From Pseudomonadota bacterium (lineage in GTDB: Bacteria; Pseudomonadota; Alphaproteobacteria; Sphingomonadales; Sphingomonadaceae), in the NCBI GenBank assembly GCA_023445495.1, contig JAEXLC010000112.1:1-31410 (forward strand): 31,410 nt of DNA, written 5' to 3'. Both the position numbers and the translations under genes were made by a program. The notes under the pieces were generated by a model. The model saw nothing but the letters and a program-made list of their open reading frames with translations, was not told the DNA's origin and made no database searches. Shown piece by piece: positions 7,902 to 14,091 of the stretch. How positions within the stretch are numbered: the first letter of the stretch is position 1; the number at the start of each line of letters is the position of its first letter.

Positions 7902-8789
7902 TTAGGACGTCGCCCCCGGCTTCGGCTTGTAGCCGATCGGGTCTTCGGCGAAGCGGAAGGTGCGAAGCGGCTGGCCCAGCACCTTGACCAGCGCTTCCTC
8001 GATCCGGCGGCGGCTTTCGGCGGCGATCACCTTGCGGCCGGGGAAGTCGCGGGGATGGAAGGGCTCGAGGAAATGGACGTCGAGCCGGAAGCTACCCTTG
8101 CGGCTGAGGATGCGCTTCGCATTGTTGAGGCCTGTCTCCTGGCCGATCCAGCAGATGTCGTCGGCTGCGGCGCCGTAGTGGAGCATCACCGGCTGGACCA
8201 TCACGCCGGGGGGCGGCGGCTCGAGCACGCGCAGCATCGGCGTCTTGAACGGGAGCAGCGACTTGCCGTCGGTGGTGGTGCCTTCGGGGAAGACGGTGAT
8301 CGCCCAGGTCTCGGCCAGCGCGTCGCGCAGCTCGTTGATCTGCTCGGCGACGCCGAGGCGGTTCTCGCGCTTCACATAGACGGTGCGGTTGAGCCCGGCG
8401 AGCCAGCCGACCACCGGCGCCTTCTCGATCTCGGCCTTGGCGATGAAGGCGGTGCCGCTGGCGCCGCCGAGCGCGAGGATGTCGATCCAGCTCAGATGGT
8501 TCGAGATGTAGAAGACGTCGCGCTTGAGATGCGTGCCGACGCGGTTGACCCGCGCGCCGCAGATCCGCGCGGCGGTACCGAGGAAATGGCGCGGCCAGGG
8601 CGAGGGCAGGCGGACGAGGCGGAACAGATAGTGGAGCGGGACGAAGACCAGCAGCGCCAGCACCAGCCCGGCGATGCGCAGACCCATCCGCCACTTGCCG
8701 GCGAGGCTGATCGGCGTGTCGAGGCCTTCCATCGCCTCTTCACGGCGACGGGCGGCGCGCTGCTCCCGGGTCTCGCCCGCGGGCGCCAC
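7902..8789 (-). CDS. plsC: 1-acyl-sn-glycerol-3-phosphate acyltransferase (PlsC family)
   Basis: A 295-residue membrane-bound lysophospholipid acyltransferase. A hydrophobic anchor spans about 36-58. The catalytic H-x4-D motif is NHLSWID (His98, Asp103). The glycerophosphate-binding motif is FPEGTTTDG, from 167. The likely reaction is acylation of lysophosphatidic acid to phosphatidic acid; a role on another lysolipid cannot be excluded. The start is GTG at 8789, one base after the fur stop (8791-8793), giving strong translational coupling. An ATG at 8732 (residue 20) is the alternative, but the coupled GTG fits the tight spacing better. It is followed by a REP pair and then miaB. Confidence 0.88.
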   Translation of the reverse strand: MAPAGETREQRAARRREEAMEGLDTPISLAGKWRMGLRIAGLVLALLVFVPLHYLFRLVRLPSPWPRHFLGTAARICGARVNRVGTHLKRDVFYISNHLSWIDILALGGASGTAFIAKAEIEKAPVVGWLAGLNRTVYVKRENRLGVAEQINELRDALAETWAITVFPEGTTTDGKSLLPFKTPMLRVLEPPPPGVMVQPVMLHYGAAADDICWIGQETGLNNAKRILSRKGSFRLDVHFLEPFHPRDFPGRKVIAAESRRRIEEALVKVLGQPLRTFRFAEDPIGYKPKPGATS

Positions 8790-8790
8790 C

Positions 8791-9213
8791 TCAGTTCTTG
8801 CGGTCGAGGGCGACGCCGTAGAGTTCCATCCGGTGATCGACCAGGCGGAAGCCCAGCCGCTCGGCGATCTGCTTCTGCAGCAGCTCGAGCTCCGGATCGA
8901 CGAACTCGATCACTTCGCCGGTCTCGACGTTGATCAGGTGATCGTGATGCGCTTCGGGCGCCGGCTCGTAGCGGGCGCGGCCGTCGCCGAAATCGTGGCG
9001 GTCGAGGATGCCGGCCTCTTCGAACAGGCGCACGGTGCGATAGACCGTGGCGATCGAGATGCCCGGATCGATCGCCGAGGCGCGCTCATAGACTTTCTCG
9101 ACGTCCGGATGATCCTCCGCATCGGAGAGGACGCGCGCAATCACCTTGCGCTGTTCGGTAATGCGCAGCCCCTTTTCGTGGCAAAGCGCTTCGAGATCGA
9201 TCTTACGGCCCAT
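8791..9213 (-). CDS. fur: Fur family transcriptional regulator
   Basis: A 140-residue regulator. The winged-helix recognition region is GISIATVYRTVRLFEEAGIL (51-70). The metal-binding HHDHL is at 89-93, and further ligands in the C-terminal half are present (E/D/H in 100-130). Where enterobacterial Fur has two structural-zinc Cys after HHDHL, this protein has Asn95 and Thr98, so the CxxC site is absent. This is usual for alphaproteobacterial Fur/Mur, so iron or manganese sensing cannot be settled from sequence. The start at 9213 (MGRKIDLEAL) is chosen by family alignment; the longer open frame upstream is non-coding. A strong terminator at 9283-9318 separates it from mucR, so fur should have its own promoter in 9214-9282. 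Confidence 0.92.
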   Translation of the reverse strand: MGRKIDLEALCHEKGLRITEQRKVIARVLSDAEDHPDVEKVYERASAIDPGISIATVYRTVRLFEEAGILDRHDFGDGRARYEPAPEAHHDHLINVETGEVIEFVDPELELLQKQIAERLGFRLVDHRMELYGVALDRKN

Positions 9214-9282
9214 GCCCGCGATGTAGCGTGCACGGGCGGAAGTTGGAAGACTGTGGCCGCGAAAAGGCGCGATCGCGAAACG

Positions 9283-9318
9283 AAAAGGCCGGCCCGGAGC
9301 GTTCCGGACCGGCCTTTT
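9283..9318 (-). terminator. Strong Rho-independent terminator after mucR
   Basis: A 16-bp stem with one mismatch and a 4-nt loop, flanked by AAAA on one side and TTTT on the other. It therefore works as a terminator in both directions. It lies 22 nt after the mucR stop and before the fur promoter region. Confidence 0.88.
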
Positions 9319-9339
9319 CACATTTCAAATTGTTGCGGC

Positions 9340-9753
9340 TCAGCGCTTGCGGCGCTTGGTGCCCAGGCCGATCTTCTTCGCCAGGCTGCGGCGCTGCTCG
9401 GCATAGTTGGGGGCGACCATCGGATAGTCGGCCGGCAGGTTCCACTTGGCGCGGTACTGCTCCGGGGTCATCTGATAGTGCGTCATCAGGTGACGCTTCA
9501 ACATTTTGAGCTTCTTGCCATCCTCGAGGCACACGATGTAGTCGGGCTTCACCGAGGCGCGAATGGAAACGGCCGGCTCCTGCTTCACTTCGGGCTCGAC
9601 GGCGGCGCGGCCAAGACCCGAGAGCGCGCCATGCACGTTCGCGATGAGAGTCGGAAGGTCGGAGACCGACACGCTGTTGTTGCTGACATGTGCTGCAACA
9701 ATATCCGCGGTCAGCGTGACCAGCGTTTCATCAATCTCAGCTTGCGTTTCCAT
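9340..9753 (-). CDS. mucR: MucR/Ros family zinc-finger regulator
   Basis: A 137-residue protein. The N-terminal half (1-60) is the oligomerisation region of MucR proteins. The DNA-binding half has a prokaryotic Ros-type zinc finger with ligands C75, D78, H88 and H92, in CLEDGKKLKMLKRHLMTHY. After it come the conserved helix MTPEQYRAKWNLP and a basic tail (KRRKR). MucR proteins act as H-NS-like and cell-cycle/envelope gene silencers in alphaproteobacteria. The start at 9753 is fixed by AAAGGA 5-6 nt upstream; the longer frame is a leader artefact. It forms its own unit ending in the terminator at 9283-9318. The leader (9754-9861) contains a short dyad GTCC-GATA-GGAC that could serve autoregulation. 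Confidence 0.92.
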   Translation of the reverse strand: METQAEIDETLVTLTADIVAAHVSNNSVSVSDLPTLIANVHGALSGLGRAAVEPEVKQEPAVSIRASVKPDYIVCLEDGKKLKMLKRHLMTHYQMTPEQYRAKWNLPADYPMVAPNYAEQRRSLAKKIGLGTKRRKR

Positions 9754-9861
9754 TTTTTTCCTTTCGACCCGGGTAAGACGACTATGGGTTGTCGTCTGAG
9801 ATCGTCCTATCGGACCATTTCGGATCAAACGCAAGACCAAACTTGCATGCTTCTGTAAGTT

Positions 9862-10347
9862 TCAGGTGTGCTGGGCAATATCCCGAGCATAAGTGTGCGC
9901 GTCAAACAATTGCCCGCTACGCCCACGATAATAATCGCGGCGTTCCCCTACCTGTTCGAAGCCTTCGCGACGGTAGAGCTGGACGGCATCGTTTCCTGAA
10001 CGGACCTCAAGATGCACCCGTACGGTGTTGCGGCCGCGCGCTTCTTCAATCACGGCGCGTAGTAGCGCACCGCCAACGCCGCGCCGCCGCGCGCTCGGGC
10101 GGGCGGCAAGCAGGAGCAGCTCGACTTCGTCGACGGTCGCGCGGGACAGCGCGAAGCCGACATCCTCGCCATCGACGCTGGCGATGACCAGCCAGACGCC
10201 GGGCAGCGATAGCATGCCCAGGCACTGCGCGCTGGTCCAGGCCTCGCCGAAGCGCGGGTCGAAGGCTTCCTGCATGATGTTGTTGACGCTGTAGAGGTCC
10301 TGCGAGCCGCCTTCGCGCAGCTCGACCAGATGCACGGTGCCGCTCAT
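9862..10347 (-). CDS. rimI: Ribosomal protein S18-alanine N-acetyltransferase RimI-like (GNAT)
   Basis: A 161-residue single GNAT domain. The acetyl-CoA-binding motif A is RRRGVGGALL, near 87-96 (the R/QxxGxG/A type), followed by the Asn and Tyr region NDAVQLYRREGF typical of RimI. RimI acetylates the N-terminus of ribosomal protein S18. The assignment rests mainly on the fused position next to tsaB, as in most bacteria; GNAT sequence alone would be less specific. Its ATG overlaps the tsaB stop as ATGA (10344-10347), so the two are translationally coupled. Confidence 0.85.
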   Translation of the reverse strand: MSGTVHLVELREGGSQDLYSVNNIMQEAFDPRFGEAWTSAQCLGMLSLPGVWLVIASVDGEDVGFALSRATVDEVELLLLAARPSARRRGVGGALLRAVIEEARGRNTVRVHLEVRSGNDAVQLYRREGFEQVGERRDYYRGRSGQLFDAHTYARDIAQHT

Positions 10348-10988
10348 GCCAGGCCTCGCTCGGCGAGCGTCTTGGCATCGGGCGCGCGGCCATAGATCGG
10401 CCGGGCGGGCAGGGCGGCGAAGGCGGCGGGGAGCAGCCGGGCATCGGCGGCATCGGGCAGGGTCTCGTGCAGCACCGGCCCTTCGCCGAGCGCGGCAAGG
10501 TGGCGCACGCCGCTGCCGAACGCGGGCAGCGCGCCCAGCGCTTCGCGGGCGGCGGCGGGAACGAGCGAGCGGAACGGCCCGTCTTCCCCAAATGGCTGGG
10601 AGTGGAACGCCTGCATGAACACCTCACCGTGCCCCCCTTCGAGGATCACGGCAAGCTGTGGCATACCCGCATTGACGGCAAAGGCCGACGCGGCGAGCAG
10701 CGCGAGCGACGAATAGCCCTGCACCTCGGCGCCCCAGCCGATCGACAGGCCAAGCGCGGCGGCGAGGCCGACGCGGACGCCGGTGAAGCTGCCCGGGCCG
10801 ACATCGACCAGGATGCGCGCGGCGCGGCCCTGGCCCGGCAGCGATGCGATCATCGGCACCAGGCGCTCGGCATGGCCACGGCCCACCACTTCATGGGCCG
10901 CGGCAACCAGGGTCGTCCCGTCGAGAAGCGCGACCGAACAGGCGGCGGTCGCGGTCTCGATGACGAGAGTCAGGCCAGGCGAAGTCAA
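10344..10988 (-). CDS. tsaB: tRNA t6A37 biosynthesis protein TsaB (YeaZ)
   Basis: A 214-residue ASKHA-fold protein. It starts with the diagnostic strand LTLVIETATAACSVALLDG and carries the conserved GRGHAERLVPMI and GPGSFTGVRVGLA segments. TsaB is the scaffold partner of TsaD and TsaE in threonylcarbamoylation of A37 in ANN-decoding tRNAs. No ATG lies at the right place. The best start is TTG at 10988, two bases after the stop of the upstream nitroreductase gene (10990-10992), which implies coupling. The longer frame to 11060 would overlap that gene by 70 nt and is rejected. rimI follows with an ATGA overlap. Confidence 0.9.
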   Translation of the reverse strand: MTSPGLTLVIETATAACSVALLDGTTLVAAAHEVVGRGHAERLVPMIASLPGQGRAARILVDVGPGSFTGVRVGLAAALGLSIGWGAEVQGYSSLALLAASAFAVNAGMPQLAVILEGGHGEVFMQAFHSQPFGEDGPFRSLVPAAAREALGALPAFGSGVRHLAALGEGPVLHETLPDAADARLLPAAFAALPARPIYGRAPDAKTLAERGLA

Positions 10989-10989
10989 A

Positions 10990-11583
10990 TCAGAGGACGC
11001 GATTGAACTGCTCGAATTCGGGGCGCGGGAGCCGGTCGAAGATGGTGGAAGCGTCGCCATGTCCCAGCGTCGAGATGAAGTTGGACTTCACATTGGGCTG
11101 GTCCGCAAAAAAGGCTTCGTCAACCTTGGCGTTGTCGAAACCCGACATCGGGCCGGTGTCGAAGCCGAGCGCGCGGGCGGCGAGCAGCAGATAGGCGCCC
11201 TGGAGCGACGAGTTGCGGAAGGCCGTGGTGTAGCGGGCTTCCTCGGTCGGGAACCAGTCCTTGGCGGTCGGCGCGTGCGGGAAGAGCCAGGGCAGCTGCT
11301 CGTTGAAGACCAGGTCCATGCCGATGATCACCGTGGCGGGCGCCTTGCGGATCTTGTCGGCATTGGTGCTGCTGGCGAGCTGGGCGAGCTTTTCCTTGGC
11401 CTCCGGGGTGGTGACCCAGACGAAGCGCGCGGCCTGGTTGTTGGCCGAGGTCGGGCCCATCTTGGTGAGCTCGTAGATGGCGCGGATATCGGCCTCGGTC
11501 ACCGGGGCGTCGGTGTAACCGTTATAGGAGCGTGCGCTACGGAACAGCGTATCCAGCGCCGCGTCGTCGAGCGGAGTGGCCAT
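10990..11583 (-). CDS. Nitroreductase-fold reductase, RutE/malonic semialdehyde reductase-like
   Basis: A 197-residue FMN-dependent nitroreductase-family protein. Conserved blocks characteristic of the RutE/HadB branch are visible: GPTSANNQAARFVW (43-56), LFPHAPTAKDWF and the long block FRNSSLQGAYLLLAARALGF followed by DTGPMSGFD. RutE reduces malonic semialdehyde to 3-hydroxypropionate in pyrimidine catabolism. No other rut gene is nearby, so the physiological substrate here is open. AAAGGA lies about 9 nt before the ATG. It is placed between the nfu-type gene (30 nt gap) and tsaB (1 nt gap), so it belongs to the same minus-strand transcript. Confidence 0.85.
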   Translation of the reverse strand: MATPLDDAALDTLFRSARSYNGYTDAPVTEADIRAIYELTKMGPTSANNQAARFVWVTTPEAKEKLAQLASSTNADKIRKAPATVIIGMDLVFNEQLPWLFPHAPTAKDWFPTEEARYTTAFRNSSLQGAYLLLAARALGFDTGPMSGFDNAKVDEAFFADQPNVKSNFISTLGHGDASTIFDRLPRPEFEQFNRVL

Positions 11584-11613
11584 GGGAACAGTCCTTTCGG
11601 AGAGGGGTAGGGC

Positions 11614-12186
11614 TCAGACGGCCCGGACTTCGGTGACCTCGGGAACGTAATATTTGAGCAGCTGCTCGATGCCGTTCTTGAGCGTGGCGGTCGAACTCGG
11701 GCAGCCCGAGCAGGCGCCCTGCATCTGGAGATAGACCTTGCCGGCGTCGAAGCCGCGATAGACGATGTCGCCGCCATCATTGGCGACGGCCGGGCGCACG
11801 CGCGTCTCGATCAGTTCCTTGATCTGCGCGACGATCTCCGCGTCCTCGGGGTTGTCGCCGAAATCCTGGCTTTCCGCCGGGACGCTGAAGCCGGCCGATG
11901 CGGCGTGGAACAGCGGCATGTTGGCGGCGAAGTGATCGAGCAGGATGCCCAGCACATCGGGCTTCACGTCGCGCCAGTCGCTGCCCGGCGCGATGGTGAC
12001 CGAAATGAAGTCGCGGCCGAAGAACACGCCGGTCACGTCGCCCAGGGTAAACAACGCGGTGGCGAGCGGCGAGGCCTCCGCCTCCTCCGGGCTCGCAAAG
12101 TCGCGGGTGCCTGCGTCCATCACGGTACGACCCGGGAGGAACTTGAGCGTTGCCGGATTGGGCGTGGCTTCGGTTTCGATCAGCAT
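11614..12186 (-). CDS. NifU/Nfu family Fe-S scaffold protein
   Basis: A 190-residue protein with the two-domain plan of alphaproteobacterial and mitochondrial NFU1. An N-terminal Nfu_N domain opens with MLIETEATPNPATLKFLPG (about 1-90). A C-terminal NifU domain (about 110-188) carries the cluster-binding CxxC in GACSGCPSS. It accepts or carries [4Fe-4S] clusters to client proteins such as lipoyl synthase or MiaB-type enzymes; the client is inference. The start at 12186 fits family members. ATG at 12195 adds three residues, and neither has a strong ribosome site. It is the first gene of the minus-strand run nfu, nitroreductase, tsaB, rimI. The GIY-YIG cassette begins about 90 bp upstream of it. 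Confidence 0.9.
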   Translation of the reverse strand: MLIETEATPNPATLKFLPGRTVMDAGTRDFASPEEAEASPLATALFTLGDVTGVFFGRDFISVTIAPGSDWRDVKPDVLGILLDHFAANMPLFHAASAGFSVPAESQDFGDNPEDAEIVAQIKELIETRVRPAVANDGGDIVYRGFDAGKVYLQMQGACSGCPSSTATLKNGIEQLLKYYVPEVTEVRAV

Positions 12187-12275
12187 GGTCGCCATTTGGG
12201 CGCGTAAGCCGCCGGGATCAAGCCGGGCGCGGGAAACGAAAGGTTTCCGGTGGGGTAGGGGGATGTTGTTTCTTT

Positions 12276-12305
12276 TCGTCACCCCGGCCTTGTGCCGGGG
12301 TCCAC
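12276..12305 (+). repeat. Left 30-bp inverted repeat (hairpin) of GIY-YIG cassette
   Basis: A perfect reverse complement of 12651-12680. It contains a 7-bp GC stem with a CTTGT loop, starting with GTCA and ending with TCCAC, the same border bases seen in repeat family A. Confidence 0.9.
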
Positions 12306-12324
12306 TGTACGGCAGGCTTCATGC

Positions 12325-12636
12325 ATGGGGCAGGATCGGCAACCTTGCGTCTATATCCTGGCGAGTGGGCGCAACGGTACGCTCTACACCGGGGTGACTT
12401 CCGATCTGCTCGGACGGATTTACCAGCACCGAAATGGTGTCACGAAAGGCTTCGTGGCAGAGCATCGCGCTTACCGGCTGGTCTATTACGAGATGCATGA
12501 GGAAATGGAGAGCGCGATCCGTCGTGAGAAATCGATCAAGCGCTGGAAGCGAGAATGGAAGCTCAACCTGATCGAGCGCGACAATCCGCATTGGGACGAT
12601 CTTGCGGTGGCGCTGGGATTTGAGCCGATGCGGTAG
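12325..12636 (+). CDS. GIY-YIG nuclease family protein
   Basis: A 103-residue protein that is essentially one GIY-YIG domain. The first motif is VYIL (residues 9-12) and the second LYTGVT (20-25). The conserved Arg follows in LLGRIYQH, and a helix with Glu and basic residues (EEMESAIRREKSIKRWKREW) gives the metal-binding Glu region. This is the small YhbQ/UPF0213-like type found in many copies in proteobacterial genomes. Nuclease activity is expected from the motifs but no target is known. ATG 12325 is chosen; an in-frame GTG at 12292 lies inside the left repeat. The gene is bounded on both sides by the 30-bp inverted hairpin repeat. Confidence 0.85.
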   Translation: MGQDRQPCVYILASGRNGTLYTGVTSDLLGRIYQHRNGVTKGFVAEHRAYRLVYYEMHEEMESAIRREKSIKRWKREWKLNLIERDNPHWDDLAVALGFEPMR

Positions 12637-12650
12637 GGAATGGCTGCGCC

Positions 12651-12680
12651 GTGGACCCCGGCACAAGGCCGGGGTGACGA
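12651..12680 (-). repeat. Right 30-bp inverted repeat (hairpin) of GIY-YIG cassette
   Basis: A perfect reverse complement of 12276-12305, beginning 14 nt after the GIY-YIG stop codon. Confidence 0.9.
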
Positions 12681-12693
12681 CGTTCTACTCAAT

Positions 12694-12963
12694 CTACTGC
12701 TCGCCATCCTCATGCGTGGTCGCGTCGCTCACGCTCTGGTCGTGGCCGCTCTTGTCGCTGAAGAAGGCGGCGGCGAACAGGCCGCAGCCGAGCAGCGTCG
12801 AGATGAAGACGCCGCCCACCGTCGCCGCGATCGCGGAAGGATAGAGCGCGTCGTAGAGCGAGAGATACCAGAGCGCGCCCGCGACCATCAGCACGCCGGC
12901 AAGCGCGATCCAGACGATCATCCGGCGAAATTCAGCCCAGGCCTTGGTTTGGTCGGTAGCCAT
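12694..12963 (-). CDS. Small two-helix inner-membrane protein, unknown
   Basis: An 89-residue protein with an N-terminal charged segment (ATDQTKAWAEFRRM), two membrane helices (about 14-35 and 46-68), and a hydrophilic tail rich in Asp, His and Ser. I recognise no family with certainty. Similar small unnamed membrane proteins are common in sphingomonads. The start at 12963 is set by AAGGAG 8 nt upstream; the frame to 12990 is rejected for that reason. It lies between the GIY-YIG cassette and the hydroxylase gene, on the same strand as the hydroxylase (50 nt gap), and could be co-transcribed with it. Confidence 0.7.
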   Translation of the reverse strand: MATDQTKAWAEFRRMIVWIALAGVLMVAGALWYLSLYDALYPSAIAATVGGVFISTLLGCGLFAAAFFSDKSGHDQSVSDATTHEDGEQ

Positions 12964-13012
12964 TGCGGCAACTCCTTTGCGAAGCTGCATGTGGGCATGC
13001 GTTTGCGCTGGA

Positions 13013-13843
13013 TCAATTGGTCGAATTGACCACCCGGTTCCAGCGGATCAGATTCGCCCGCGCATCCTGGACAAAGGCCGAGCGGCGGATCCAGGCGAGG
13101 AACCGGTCGACGAACCAGCGGCCGGGCTGGCGCAGCGGCCGGCGGAACTGGACGAGCAGCACGACGCGGGTGCCGCTGGTGTCGTTCCACACCTCATGGT
13201 CATAGGTATCGTCGAATATCAGGGTCTCGCCCTCGGACCAGCGGACGACGCGGTCGTCGATCCGCATCCGGGCGTCGCCGTCGCGCGGCACGACCAGCCC
13301 GAGATGGCAGGTGATCAGCCCCTTGGTGACGCCGCGATGCGCCGGGATATGGGTGCCGGGCGCGAGGATCGAGAAGAAGGCGCTGTTCAGTCCCGGGATC
13401 GATTCGACCAGCCGGGTCGTCTCCGGGCAGCGGGCGAGATTCTCGGGGACGAAATAGCCGTACCCGTAGAGGAAGAAACTGCGCCACTTGTTCGCCGGCG
13501 CGATCGCGCGGTGATCGGGGGAGATGTGCGACAGGCTGGGCGCCTGGTGCGGATCGAGCGCGGCGGCGATCGCCTCGGCGCGGATCGCCTGCCAGTTGGC
13601 GCGCAGCGCCTGGGTCCAGGCGAAATCGCGCACGTCGAGCACCGGATCGTTCGAGACCAGCGAGAAGCGCGCGATGAACCGGTCGAAGGTGCCGCGCAGA
13701 TATTTGCCATATTTGATCAGGAAGGGCCGGTCGCGCTCGGCCTGGAGCGGCGAATCTGGCATGACCGCCCCCGACATCACCGTCAGATCGGGAATCATCT
13801 CCCGGGCTTCGCCGACTTCCACTTCGCCTGCGTCCCGCCACAT
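13013..13843 (-). CDS. Aspartyl/asparaginyl beta-hydroxylase-like 2-oxoglutarate oxygenase
   Basis: A protein of about 276 residues. The conserved core is the Asp/Asn beta-hydroxylase fold, as in LpxO and related lipid hydroxylases. It has the iron-ligand region HIPAHRGVTKG, the strand ITCHLGLVVP, the second His in DDTYDHEVWNDT, and the 2-oxoglutarate-binding Arg region RVVLLVQFRRPL. No signal peptide or clear membrane segment is seen. The substrate, protein or lipid A acyl chain, cannot be told. The start is uncertain: ATG at 13843 has GGGG about 7 nt upstream, while 13798, 13777 and 13762 are in-frame alternatives. The frame is open to 14032, but that part has the look of leader. No strong promoter could be picked out between it and the divergent peptidase gene. 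Confidence 0.78.
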   Translation of the reverse strand: MWRDAGEVEVGEAREMIPDLTVMSGAVMPDSPLQAERDRPFLIKYGKYLRGTFDRFIARFSLVSNDPVLDVRDFAWTQALRANWQAIRAEAIAAALDPHQAPSLSHISPDHRAIAPANKWRSFFLYGYGYFVPENLARCPETTRLVESIPGLNSAFFSILAPGTHIPAHRGVTKGLITCHLGLVVPRDGDARMRIDDRVVRWSEGETLIFDDTYDHEVWNDTSGTRVVLLVQFRRPLRQPGRWFVDRFLAWIRRSAFVQDARANLIRWNRVVNSTN

Positions 13844-14091
13844 TGCGCTGCCCCGCGCGCTCGGCTCGACCTTCACTGCACCTGACCTTGCTGACTGACT
13901 CGCTGTTACGCTGCCTCTTCGACTCGCGGAACTTGCCCGCATCCCGACAGCTACCGGCGCGATGGGTCGAAAACATGGCCCTGCCGCGGCGCACAAGGGC
14001 GGGTTCGTGACGTAGCCGTGCCAGTTTTTCATACATCCGGGAGCAAGGTTCGCGCTGGCATGCCCGGCGCTTCGCTCCTAGATGGACAGCT

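Larger units (their letters stand above)
12276..12680. mobile_element. GIY-YIG cassette bounded by a perfect 30-bp inverted repeat
   Basis: A 405-bp unit. Positions 12276-12305 and 12651-12680 are exact reverse complements over 30 bp, and the match stops on both sides. Each end is itself a hairpin, CCCCGGC-CTTGT-GCCGGGG on the left. The only gene inside encodes a GIY-YIG domain protein. No transposase is present. The arrangement resembles REP-associated units, where a nuclease-like gene is flanked by inverted REPs, but with a GIY-YIG protein in place of the Y1 RAYT transposase. Mobility is inferred, not shown. Confidence 0.5.

Noticed and set aside
9754..9861. Riboswitch or attenuator in the mucR leader
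   Set aside because: Only a 4-bp dyad (GTCC-GATA-GGAC) is visible. There is no larger structure or T-run to support a riboswitch.
12276..12680. Reading the inverted repeats as a CRISPR or insertion sequence
   Set aside because: There are only two copies, in opposite orientation, with no spacer array and no transposase gene, so neither category fits; a REP-type cassette is proposed instead.
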